Positions 1 to 7,698 of a DNA stretch of 64,000 nucleotides are shown here, one piece after another. Position numbers and translations under genes: made by a program. The notes beneath the pieces were generated by a model. That model was not told where the DNA came from and did no database searches. It saw only the letters and a program-made list of their open reading frames with translations. This DNA is from Streptomyces galbus (lineage in GTDB: Bacteria; Actinomycetota; Actinomycetes; Streptomycetales; Streptomycetaceae): the NCBI RefSeq assembly GCF_005280195.1, contig NZ_SZPR01000018.1, positions 91,487 to 155,486 on the forward strand. The letters are read 5' to 3'. The stretch's first letter is position 1, and every line of letters starts with the position of its first letter.

Positions 1-282
1 GGACTCCTTGCCGCGGTTGCACCACACGAAGTGCGAGGCCAGGCCGCCGGCGGCGGTGTCGTAGCCGCGCGCGAAGTCACCGCCGTCGATCCGCTCCACC
101 TTGACCACCCGTGCGCCGAGGTCGGCGAGCTGCCGGGTGGCGAACGGCGCCGCCACCGCCTGCTCGACGGCCACGACGGTGACGCCCTCCAGGGGCAGCG
201 GCTCCGGGGCGGGGCCCGCCCCGGCGGGGTCGTGGGCGCGCGGTCCGGCGGCGGTGGTGTCGGTGTCCATGGGGTGGATCAT
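1..282 (-). CDS. CaiB/BaiF-type CoA-transferase, N-terminal fragment cut by the window edge
   Basis: Read on the minus strand, the first 94 codons give a class III CoA-transferase N-terminus. The stretch LEGVTVVAVEQAVAAPFATR is followed by QLADLGARVVKVERIDGGD, then FARGYD and HFVWCNRGKES. This is the family pattern in which the enzyme opens the Rossmann-like domain and reaches the N-R-G-K-x-S segment. These enzymes move CoA between organic acids through a mixed anhydride on an Asp that lies beyond the window. Two in-frame ATGs exist (282 and 270) and neither has a clear ribosome site. The gene continues past position 1, so substrate and full length are unknown. Family assignment is firm, substrate open. 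Confidence 0.85.
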   Translation of the reverse strand, partial: MIHPMDTDTTAAGPRAHDPAGAGPAPEPLPLEGVTVVAVEQAVAAPFATRQLADLGARVVKVERIDGGDFARGYDTAAGGLASHFVWCNRGKES

Positions 283-327
283 GGCCGTCGGCGGGGCGTT
301 TGTCAGCAGCGTGCCGCCCGGCCCCCC

Positions 328-1485
328 TCACAGCAGGGTGAACTGGCCCGCCGGGCCTTCCTCCTGGTGGTCCAGGACCGACGCCGGGCGGTGGGCCCGC
401 TCCGGGACGGGCAGGACGCCCGCCGCCGTCAGCTCCGCCGCCGTGACCGGGTCGGTCACCTCGATCTCCGCCAGCCGTGGGCGCAGTTCCGCCAGCAGGG
501 CCAGGACCGTGATCAGCTCCAGCAGTTCCGACGTCCAGTGCTGCGGCCAGGCCGCCGGCCGGAGCGCCGCCAGGGTGCCCGCGGGCGCCGGTGCCGTCCG
601 GGCCGCCAGCCACTGCTCCAGGACCCGGACCCCGCCCGTCTCGTGGTCCCACGCCTCGGGCGGCACCGGGGAGATGCGGCCCTCGTCCAGGTACAGGGCC
701 TCCTCCTCGCGGTCGTAGCGCACGGTCACCGGGCGCGGCGGGAGCGGGGCGCGGACATAGGGGCGGCGGCCGCCCGGCAGCCGGGGGCGGTCGCCGTCGC
801 GGCGCAGCAGCCACAGGACCCGGTGGCCGAGTGCGACGCCCGCGGTCCACACCTCGGGGTCGGCGGTGAGCGGCACGCGGCGGGGCGAGCCGGGGCCGGG
901 CCGGGCCGTCGCGAGGATCCAGGCGGGCACGTCCGCCGGGCCGGGGCGCCGGCCGAGGCGTGCGGCGAGGTGGTCCAGCAGGCCGGGCGCCAGGTTGGGC
1001 TCCGCGCCGCCCGGCCGCCGGTACAGCGGGTGCACCCGGCCGGGCCGCAGCAACGGCAGGTGCGAGGTGGCGTGCACCCCGTCGCCGTGCTCCACGAGGA
1101 ACACCTGCCGGTCGTCGGCCACCCGCCACAACTCCGGCCTGGCGGTGTCGATCAGCCGGTGGTCGGGGATCAGCCACTGCTCGTCGAAGGGGGCGAGGAG
1201 TACCCGCACCGGCTCCGGGCACGGGCCCGTGGCCCGCGCGAGGGGCTCGGTGCCGGTGGACCGGCCCGGAAGCTGCCCGACCGCCGAGTGGAGCGTGCGG
1301 GAGCGGGTCGGCTCGAACAGCGCCTCGCGGTCGGGTCCGTCGGCCTTCAGCAGGGCGTCCCAACGGGCTTTCAGGGACGCCGTGTCGGGGGCCGCCGGCC
1401 AGCCCCGGCCCAGCCGCGGCGGTGCGACGGACCACGGCATGAGGTCCGCGAGCAGCGGAGCGTCGTCGTGCGTCACGCACCGCAT
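328..1485 (-). CDS. Stand-alone type ISP restriction-modification C-terminal-like protein
   Basis: A protein of about 385 residues. It contains LMPWSVAPPRLGRGW near the N-terminus, PCPEPVRVLLAPFDEQWLIP and DHRLIDTARPELWRV in the middle, and an end rich in Glu and Leu (ELLELITVLALLAELRPRL). I recognise it as the Streptomyces family usually annotated type ISP restriction/modification enzyme, which matches the specificity (C-terminal) domain of those fused helicase-methyltransferase proteins. I see no methyltransferase NPPY motif, no helicase Walker motifs and no nuclease domain, and no partner gene next door. A role in restriction is therefore doubtful. The start is ATG at 1485 or the GTG at 1476, both with poor ribosome sites. 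It lies just downstream of the GntR gene on the same strand. Confidence 0.7.
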   Translation of the reverse strand: MRCVTHDDAPLLADLMPWSVAPPRLGRGWPAAPDTASLKARWDALLKADGPDREALFEPTRSRTLHSAVGQLPGRSTGTEPLARATGPCPEPVRVLLAPFDEQWLIPDHRLIDTARPELWRVADDRQVFLVEHGDGVHATSHLPLLRPGRVHPLYRRPGGAEPNLAPGLLDHLAARLGRRPGPADVPAWILATARPGPGSPRRVPLTADPEVWTAGVALGHRVLWLLRRDGDRPRLPGGRRPYVRAPLPPRPVTVRYDREEEALYLDEGRISPVPPEAWDHETGGVRVLEQWLAARTAPAPAGTLAALRPAAWPQHWTSELLELITVLALLAELRPRLAEIEVTDPVTAAELTAAGVLPVPERAHRPASVLDHQEEGPAGQFTLL

Positions 1486-1589
1486 CGTACGGCAGGGGGC
1501 CCGGCCCCCGGCGGGGCGCGGGAGCAGCCCGCGGCCGGCCCCGGCGGTCCGCCGCCGGGGCGGGAGGACGCCCGGCGTGACCGCCCGGA

Positions 1590-2336
1590 TCACGCGTCCA
1601 GCGTCACCGTGAACGAGAACCGGTCCCCCCGGTAGTGGATGACGACGACGTCCAGCACCCGGCCGTCCCCGTCGTACGTCACGCCCGTGTAGTGCAGGAT
1701 CGGGCTGAGCAGCGGCACCGCGAGCAGCCGGGCCGTCTCCGGGTCGGCGAGCCGGGCCTCGACCGTGTCCGTGATCCGGCCGATGTCCGCCCCGACGACG
1801 TCCCGCAGCACCTTGGTCATCGGCCAGCGCAGCAGGTCCTGCGGGTCGATGCGGCCGGCGAGTTCGGGACGCACCCAGTTGCGGGCGTGGTTGGTCGGCT
1901 CGCCGGTCTTCTCGTCGCCGCGCAGCCGGTGGTACGTCGCCGTCTCGGCCAGGTCCGGGTAGTACTCGGCGATCTCGGGCGGCAGGGGGGCGTTGCCGTG
2001 GCCCAGCAGGGTCGTGACCATGCCGGACTGCTGGGCCACGATCGCGTCGACCGAGCCGAGGAGGCGGACCGGGGCGCCGCGCCGCGCGTCCGGCTCGATG
2101 AACGTGCCACGCCGGCGGTGCCGGGAGATCAGCCCCTCGTCCTCCAGCTCCTTCAGCGCCTGGCGCATGGTCAGCACGCTCACCCCGTAGTGCTCCGCCA
2201 ACTGCTCCTCGGTGGGCAGCCGCAGTGGGTCCTGGGCCGACCGCCCGAGTATCGAGGCGCGCAGCGACTGCGACACCTGGTACCAGAGCGGCAGCTTGCG
2301 GTTCAGGACGATCGAGTCCGGGGCGAAGGAGGTCAC
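1590..2336 (-). CDS. GntR family regulator with UTRA effector domain
   Basis: A protein of 248 residues. The N-terminal winged helix is plain: LPLWYQVSQSLRASIL, then LPTEEQLAEHYGVSVLTMRQ, then ELEDEGLISRHRRRGTF. The C-terminal 150 residues have the UTRA/HutC pattern (ITDTVEARLADPETARLL, then SPILHYTGVTYDGDGRVLD and the closing YRGDRFSFTVTLD). Such proteins bind small metabolites and release DNA. The start is taken as GTG at 2336; an upstream ATG at 2343 is in another frame. It is transcribed in the same direction as hmgA with a gap of 47 bases, so it probably belongs to the same transcript and may sense an aromatic-acid intermediate. That link comes from position only. Confidence 0.88.
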   Translation of the reverse strand: MTSFAPDSIVLNRKLPLWYQVSQSLRASILGRSAQDPLRLPTEEQLAEHYGVSVLTMRQALKELEDEGLISRHRRRGTFIEPDARRGAPVRLLGSVDAIVAQQSGMVTTLLGHGNAPLPPEIAEYYPDLAETATYHRLRGDEKTGEPTNHARNWVRPELAGRIDPQDLLRWPMTKVLRDVVGADIGRITDTVEARLADPETARLLAVPLLSPILHYTGVTYDGDGRVLDVVVIHYRGDRFSFTVTLDA

Positions 2337-2383
2337 GGGCCATCCGTACCGGGAGCGGATCTCCGGCGCAACCGGCCGGGACG

Positions 2384-3745
2384 CTACGCTTCCGGGCGGA
2401 AGTGCCGCTCCAGGCCCCGCCAGACGTCGTCGTAGCGCGGCTGGAGGTGGTCGGCGCCGGCCGCCTGCCCGGTGAGCGTGACCGGCCAGCGCGTCTCGAA
2501 CATGAACGCCAGCCCGTCGTCGACCTTCTGCGGCCGCAGCTCCGCCGCGCTCGCCCGGTCGAACGTCTCCCGGTCCGGGCCGTGCGCCGACATCATGTTG
2601 TGCAGCGAGCCGCCGCCGGGCACGAACCCGCCCTTCCCGGCGGTCTTCGCGTCGTAGGCGCCCTCGACCAGCCCCATGTACTCGCTCATCACGTTGCGGT
2701 GGAAGTACGGCGGCCGGAAGGTGTCCTCGCCCACCAGCCAGCGCGGCGCGAACACCACGAAGTCGACGCCGGCCAGGCCCGGGGTGTCCGACGGCGAGGT
2801 CAGCACGGTGAAGATCGACGGGTCCGGGTGGTCGTAGGAGATCGTGCCGATGACGTTGAAGCGGCGCAGGTCGTACACGTACGGCACCAGGTTGCCGTGC
2901 CAGGCCACGACGTCCAGCGGCGAGTGGTCGTAGGTGGCCGTCCAGAGGTTGCCGCAGAACTTGTTGACCACCTCCACCGGCCCCTCGACGTCCTCGTACG
3001 CGGCGACCGGCGCCCGGAAGTCCCGGGGGTTGGCGAGGCCGTTGGCGCCGATCGGGCCGAGGTCGGGCAGGCGGAACGGGGCGCCGTAGTTCTCGCAGAC
3101 GTAGCCGCGGGCCGTCGCGTCCAGCAGCTCCACCCGGAAGCGGACCCCGCGCGGGACCAGCGCCACGTCGCCCGGCTCGGCGTGCAGCAGGCCGAACTCG
3201 GTGCGCAGCAGCAGTCCGCCGTGCTCCGGGACGATCAGCAGCTCGCCGTCGGCGTCGCTGAAGACGCGCTCCATCGAGGTGTCGGCGTGGTAGAGGTGCA
3301 CGGCCATGCCGGTGCGCTGGGTGGCGTCGCCGTTGCCGCCGAGGGTCCACAGCCCGGCCAGGAAGTCGGTGCCCCGCGGCGGTTCGGGCAGCGGGTCCCA
3401 GCGCAGCCGGTTGGGGTCGGGCACCGTCTCGGTGAACGGCGCCGTGCGCAGTGCGCCGTTGCCGGTGCGGGTGAACGCCGGGTGCGCGGCGGAGGGGCGG
3501 ACGCGGTACAGCCAGGAGCGGCGGTTGTGCGCCCGCGGCTCGGTGAACGCCGTGCCGCTGAGCTGCTCCGCGTACAGCCCGAGCGGGGCGCGCTGCGGCG
3601 AGTTGCGGCCCTCGGGCAGGGCGCCGGGCACCGCCTCGGAGGAGTGCTCGTTGCCGAAGCCGGACAGGTACGTCAGCCCCTCGGCGGCCTTGCGCGCGTC
3701 CTCGCGCTCCGGCCCGCCCGCGCGGGGGGTGCCCCCATCGCTCAT
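2384..3745 (-). CDS. hmgA: Homogentisate 1,2-dioxygenase
   Basis: 453 residues, the normal size for the family. It opens homogentisate with O2 to maleylacetoacetate, the central step of tyrosine and phenylalanine breakdown, in the cytoplasm with a ferrous iron. Family signatures seen are LTYLSGFGNEHSSEA, NRRSWLYRVRPS, GDATQRTGMAVHLYHAD, FVVFAPRWLVGEDTFRPPYF, HRNVMSEYMGL and the late SLHNMMSAHGPD. The His/Glu metal ligands fall in the HRNVMSE and HGPD segments. The start ATG at 3745 is preceded by GGGAGCGAGCGACG, a good ribosome site; upstream in-frame ATGs lack one. The GntR gene follows downstream. The 176 bases upstream are shared with a divergent lipoprotein gene and hold both promoters. 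Confidence 0.96.
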   Translation of the reverse strand: MSDGGTPRAGGPEREDARKAAEGLTYLSGFGNEHSSEAVPGALPEGRNSPQRAPLGLYAEQLSGTAFTEPRAHNRRSWLYRVRPSAAHPAFTRTGNGALRTAPFTETVPDPNRLRWDPLPEPPRGTDFLAGLWTLGGNGDATQRTGMAVHLYHADTSMERVFSDADGELLIVPEHGGLLLRTEFGLLHAEPGDVALVPRGVRFRVELLDATARGYVCENYGAPFRLPDLGPIGANGLANPRDFRAPVAAYEDVEGPVEVVNKFCGNLWTATYDHSPLDVVAWHGNLVPYVYDLRRFNVIGTISYDHPDPSIFTVLTSPSDTPGLAGVDFVVFAPRWLVGEDTFRPPYFHRNVMSEYMGLVEGAYDAKTAGKGGFVPGGGSLHNMMSAHGPDRETFDRASAAELRPQKVDDGLAFMFETRWPVTLTGQAAGADHLQPRYDDVWRGLERHFRPEA

Positions 3746-3921
3746 CGTCGCTCGCTCCCTTGCGATCCGATTCCTGTGCCACACCATAGGATTGCGATTT
3801 CCGTCGCGCAAGGGCCGCACACGGGCTCCGGCCCTCCTCCTCTGGGAGGACGATCACCGGCCGCCGAGAACCCGACTTCAGGCGGATCCGGGCTGTCGGA
3901 CCCGTGTTCTAGGCTCCCGCC

Positions 3922-4491
3922 ATGTCGTGGACGCGCGCCCTCCCCGCCGCGCTCGCGGTCTGTGTCCTGCTCCTGACCGGATCCACGGGCTGCGACTCCG
4001 GTGGGGACCGGCACACCAACCAGCAGCAGGGCCGGCAGGAGAGCCCGGGGAGCCGGGGGACCGGGGAGTCCACCGCCCCCGTCGGCAAGGTCCTGCAGGA
4101 CACCGACGAGGACGGCCGGCACTACCGCCAGGTCGAGGGCGCCCGGGCGCCCGAGGTCGGCATCGAGGTGCAGCCGGACACCGACGGCAGCTGGGACGTC
4201 CGGCTCACCCTGCGCCACTTCCGCCTCTCCCCGCAGGGCGCCCCCGCGCGGGCCGTCGCCGGCCGCGGCTTCGCCCGCCTCTACGTGGACCACGCCCCGG
4301 TCGCCGACCTGCGCGCCCGCGCCCACCGCATCCCGGCCGGCTACCTCCCGCACGGCATCCACCACGTCACGGCACGCCTGTACGCCGACGACGGCACGGT
4401 GTGGGCGGTGGACGGCAAGCCGGTGGAGAGGACGGCGGACATCACCGCGTCCGGGGAGGGTTCACCGGGGTCCGGCGGACCGGCATCATGA
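3922..4491 (+). CDS. Putative secreted lipoprotein of unknown function
   Basis: 189 residues. Residues 1-25 form a lipoprotein signal: positively charged start, hydrophobic core ALPAALAVCVLLL, and a lipobox-like end TGSTGC. Signal peptidase II would cut before that Cys and anchor the protein to the outer face of the membrane. A Gly/Gln/Ser-rich linker follows, then a compact domain with VEGARAPEVGIEVQPD, WDVRLTLRHFRLSP and DHAPVADLRARAHRIPAGY, ending near VWAVDGKPVERTADI. The alternating beta-strand pattern is reminiscent of copper-chaperone or YtkA-like beta sandwiches, but no metal ligands were identified and no function is claimed. The stop overlaps the next start (ATGA at 4488-4491), so it is coupled to the TetR gene. 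Confidence 0.75.
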   Translation: MSWTRALPAALAVCVLLLTGSTGCDSGGDRHTNQQQGRQESPGSRGTGESTAPVGKVLQDTDEDGRHYRQVEGARAPEVGIEVQPDTDGSWDVRLTLRHFRLSPQGAPARAVAGRGFARLYVDHAPVADLRARAHRIPAGYLPHGIHHVTARLYADDGTVWAVDGKPVERTADITASGEGSPGSGGPAS

Positions 4492-5120
4492 ACGCCGTGC
4501 CCCCAGCCCCCCTGCGTCGCGCGCCCATGCAGCGACGCAGCGCCGAACGCCTGACCCGGATCCTGGACGCCTGCGCCGCCTTGCTCGACGAGGTCGGCTA
4601 CGACGACCTGAGCACCCGTGCCGTGGCCCAGCGCGCCGGCGTCCCGATCGGTTCGGTCTACCGCTTCTTCGGCAACAAGCGGCAGATGGCCGACGCGCTG
4701 GCCCAGCGCAACCTGGAGCGCTGGTCGGAGCGGGTCACCGAACGGCTGACGGCGTCGGGCGGCGCCGACTGGCGGGCGGCGATGGACGCGGTGCTCGACG
4801 AGTACCTCGCGATGAAACGCACCGCGCCCGGCTTCTCCCTGGTCGACTTCGGCAACCAGATCCCGGTCGGCTCCCGCCAGGCCGAGCCCAACACCCGGGT
4901 CGCCGACCGGCTCGCCGCCCTGCTCTCCGGCTACCTCGACCGTGCCGTCGACGAGGACCTGCGCCGCACCTTCCTGGTCGCCGTGGAGACCGCCGACACC
5001 CTCATCCACCTGGCCTTCCGCAGGGACCCGGAGGGCGACGAGAAGATCATCGCGGAGATGCGGGCGCTGCTGCGGGCGTACCTGGAGCGCGCGCTGGGGG
5101 GACCGCGGGCGGCGGGCTGA
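4488..5120 (+). CDS. TetR family transcriptional regulator
   Basis: 210 residues. The helix-turn-helix is DEVGYDDLSTRAVAQRAGV followed by PIGSVYRFFGNKRQMADALA (about residues 37-70). The rest is the helical ligand-binding and dimer domain, ending AYLERALG. ATG at 4488 overlaps the stop of the lipoprotein gene, so the two are co-transcribed. The next gene downstream, a molybdopterin oxidoreductase, is separated by 189 bases that contain a strong palindrome at 5171-5188. The simplest reading is that this TetR controls that gene and perhaps itself through another site upstream. Ligand unknown. Confidence 0.9.
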   Translation: MNAVPPAPLRRAPMQRRSAERLTRILDACAALLDEVGYDDLSTRAVAQRAGVPIGSVYRFFGNKRQMADALAQRNLERWSERVTERLTASGGADWRAAMDAVLDEYLAMKRTAPGFSLVDFGNQIPVGSRQAEPNTRVADRLAALLSGYLDRAVDEDLRRTFLVAVETADTLIHLAFRRDPEGDEKIIAEMRALLRAYLERALGGPRAAG

Positions 5121-5170
5121 CCCGGACGCAGGGCTCGCGCAGGCCCGCCGTCGGGGGGACTGTCGCCCAT

Positions 5171-5188
5171 GCATACCGGTCGGTATGC
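5171..5188. promoter_or_regulatory. Palindromic operator-like site before the molybdopterin oxidoreductase
   Basis: GCATACC and GGTATGC are exact inverted arms separated by GGTC. The site sits 122 bases before the GTG start of the oxidoreductase gene and 51 bases after the stop of a TetR gene. Size, symmetry and position suit a TetR operator. It resembles but is not the same as the ACCGACCGGTCGGT-type sites near 30.2 and 35.7 kb, because its centre is four bases shorter. Confidence 0.55.
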
Positions 5189-5309
5189 TCGCGCCAGGCG
5201 CCGGCGCCGGTCCCCGCCGCCGCGGGCGTCCGGCCGTGCCCGCCATGACCGCCGTGCCCGCCGCAACCGCCGTACCGCCCACCGTCGCCGCGTCCCACCG
5301 GGAGGACCC

Positions 5310-7574
5310 GTGTCCCGCACCGCCCTGCGAATCTGCCCCCTGTGCGAGGCCACCTGCGGGCTGACCCTGACCGTCGAGGGGACCCGGGTCACCGGAGCCC
5401 GCGGCGACCGCGAGGACGTCTTCAGCAAGGGGTTCCTGTGCCCCAAGGGCGCCGCCTTCCCCGCCGTCGACGGGGACCCGGACCGGCTGAGCGGCCCCCT
5501 CGTCCGGCGGGACGGCGAGCTGCGCGAGGCGACCTGGCAGGAGGCGTTCGACGCGGTCGCCGCCGGGATACGCCCGGTCGTCGAACGGCACGGGCCGCAC
5601 GCCGTCGGCGTGGTCCTCGGCAACCCCAACGTGCACACCGTGGCCGGCGGCCTCTACCCGCCGGTGCTGCTCGCCGGCCTCGGCACCCGCAGCGTGTTCA
5701 CCGCCTCCACGCTCGACCAGATGCCCAAGCACGTCTCCAGCGGGCTGCTGTTCGGGGACGCCAACGCCATCCCCGTACCGGACCTCGACCGCACCGACCA
5801 CCTGCTGCTGATCGGCGCCAACCCCCTGGAGTCCAACGGCAGTCTGTGCACCGCCCCCGACTTCCCCGGCCGGCTCAAGGCGCTCAGGGCCCGCGGCGGC
5901 ACCCTCACCGTCATCGACCCGCGCCGCACCCGCACCGCACGCCTCGCCGACCGGCACGTCGCCATCCGCCCCGGCGCCGACGCGCTGCTGCTCGCGGCCA
6001 CGGCCCACGTGCTCTTCGAGGAAGACCTGGTCCGCCTCGGGGAGTTGGCGCCGCACGTCCAGGGCCTCGACGAACTCCGCGCCGCCCTGGCGGACTTCAC
6101 GCCCGAGAGCGTGGCCGCCGCCTGCGACGTCGACGCGGACACCGTCCGGGCGCTGGCCCGCGAGCTGGCCGCCGCGCCCACCGCCGCCGTCTACGGCCGC
6201 ATCGGGAGCTGCACGGTGCCGCACGGCACGCTCGCGAGCTGGCTGGTGGACGTGCTCAACGTCCTCACCGGCAACCTCGACCGGCCCGGCGGCGCGCTCT
6301 TCCCGCAAGCCGCCACCGACCGCACCCCGCGGCCCGCCGGACCCGGCCGCGGCTTCGCCCTCGGCCGCTGGCACTCCCGGGTGAGCCGGCACCCCGAGGC
6401 CAAGGGCGAGCTGCCGCTGTCCGCCCTCGCCGAGGAGATCGACACCGCGACCGAGCAGGGCGAGCCGATCCGGGCCCTGATCGCCGTCGCCGCCAACCCG
6501 GTGCTGTCCGCTCCCGACGGCGACCGGCTCGACAAGGCCCTGGACTCGCTGGAGTTCATGGTCAGCGTCGACCCGTACCTCAACGAGACCTCCCGCCACG
6601 CCCACGTCGTTCTGCCCCCGCCGCCGCCCTCCCAAGCCCCGCACCACGACTTCGCGTTCAACACCCTGGCCGTGCGCCACCAGGTCCGCTACAACCGCCC
6701 CGCCGTGCCGCTCGCCCCCGGCCGCATGGCCGAGACCGAGATCATGGCCCGGCTGGTCCTGGCCGTCACCGGCCTGCACGGCACCGACCCCTCGGCCGTC
6801 GACGACACGGTCGTCGCCCAGACCCTCGGCCGGGCCGTCGGGGACCCGCACTCCCCGGTCCACGGCCGGGACCCGAAGGAACTCGCCGCCGCGCTGACCG
6901 GCGAGGACGGCCCCGAGCGCCGGCTCGACCTGATGCTGCGCCTCGGCCCCTACGGCGACGGCTTCGGCGCACGGCCGGACGGACTGACCCTCGCCCGGCT
7001 GCTGGAGCACCCGCACGGCATCGACCTCGGACCGCTGCGCCCGCGCCTGCCGCAGCCCCTGAAGACCGTCAGCGGCAAGGTCGAGCTGCTGCCGGAGCCG
7101 ATCGCCGCCGACCTGCCCCGCCTGCGGCAGGCGCTCACCGCGAGCCCCGCCGCGCTGGTCCTCGTCGGCCGCCGCCACCTGCGCTCCAACAACAGCTGGC
7201 TGCACAACGTCCCGGCCCTCACCGGCGGTTCCAACCGCTGCACCCTGCACGTCCACCCCGCGGACGCCGAGCGGCTCGGTGTGCGCGACGGGCAGCCGGT
7301 GCGCGTCCGGGGCGCCGGGGGAGAGGTGACCGCCCCCGCGGAGGTCACCGAGGACGTACGGCCCGGGGTGGTGAGCCTGCCGCACGGCTGGGGCCACGAC
7401 CGCCCCGGCACCCGGCTCGGCCACGCCTCCGCCGAGCCCGGCGTCAACGTCAACCAGCTCCTCGACGGCAGCCTGCTGGACCCGCTGTCGGGCAACGCGG
7501 TCCTCAACGGCTTCCCCGTCGAGGTGGTCCCGGTGGCCGAAAAGATCGAGGCGCTGAGCAGCGCAAAGCCGTGA
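5310..7574 (+). CDS. Molybdopterin-dependent oxidoreductase with N-terminal 4Fe-4S cluster (BisC/FdhA type)
   Basis: 754 residues. The N-terminus carries the four cluster cysteines C9, C12, C16 and C44 (CPLCEATCG and GFLCPKG). The long middle part binds the bis-MGD cofactor (ANPLESNGSLCTAPDFPGRL, TVIDPRRTRTARLADRHVAI, and YGRIGSCTVPHG). The last 120 residues are the molydopterin dinucleotide-binding barrel (LRSNNSWLHNVPALTGGSN, then VSLPHGWGHD and NAVLNGFPVEV). The residue aligned with the Mo-ligand could not be fixed by eye. GTG at 5310 has GGGAGGA four bases upstream. No Tat signal is present, so it is cytoplasmic. Substrate and electron partner are unknown; the preceding TetR and palindrome suggest induced expression. 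Nitrate reductase-like and formate dehydrogenase-like roles are both possible. Confidence 0.88.
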   Translation: MSRTALRICPLCEATCGLTLTVEGTRVTGARGDREDVFSKGFLCPKGAAFPAVDGDPDRLSGPLVRRDGELREATWQEAFDAVAAGIRPVVERHGPHAVGVVLGNPNVHTVAGGLYPPVLLAGLGTRSVFTASTLDQMPKHVSSGLLFGDANAIPVPDLDRTDHLLLIGANPLESNGSLCTAPDFPGRLKALRARGGTLTVIDPRRTRTARLADRHVAIRPGADALLLAATAHVLFEEDLVRLGELAPHVQGLDELRAALADFTPESVAAACDVDADTVRALARELAAAPTAAVYGRIGSCTVPHGTLASWLVDVLNVLTGNLDRPGGALFPQAATDRTPRPAGPGRGFALGRWHSRVSRHPEAKGELPLSALAEEIDTATEQGEPIRALIAVAANPVLSAPDGDRLDKALDSLEFMVSVDPYLNETSRHAHVVLPPPPPSQAPHHDFAFNTLAVRHQVRYNRPAVPLAPGRMAETEIMARLVLAVTGLHGTDPSAVDDTVVAQTLGRAVGDPHSPVHGRDPKELAAALTGEDGPERRLDLMLRLGPYGDGFGARPDGLTLARLLEHPHGIDLGPLRPRLPQPLKTVSGKVELLPEPIAADLPRLRQALTASPAALVLVGRRHLRSNNSWLHNVPALTGGSNRCTLHVHPADAERLGVRDGQPVRVRGAGGEVTAPAEVTEDVRPGVVSLPHGWGHDRPGTRLGHASAEPGVNVNQLLDGSLLDPLSGNAVLNGFPVEVVPVAEKIEALSSAKP

Positions 7575-7698
7575 CCAGCGGTTTTGCGCTTATTGCTCGC
7601 ACGTCAACGTCTTGTTAACGCCGGACGACGGGTCCTAACGTCAACGCACCGCCGACCCCCAGGTGGGATGTTCAAGGGCGAACGTTAGGTATCCACTC

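Noticed and set aside
31..1635. Long plus-strand reading frame (534 codons) opposite the type ISP-like and GntR genes
   Set aside because: Arg/Gly-rich text with no domain; the minus strand holds recognised proteins.
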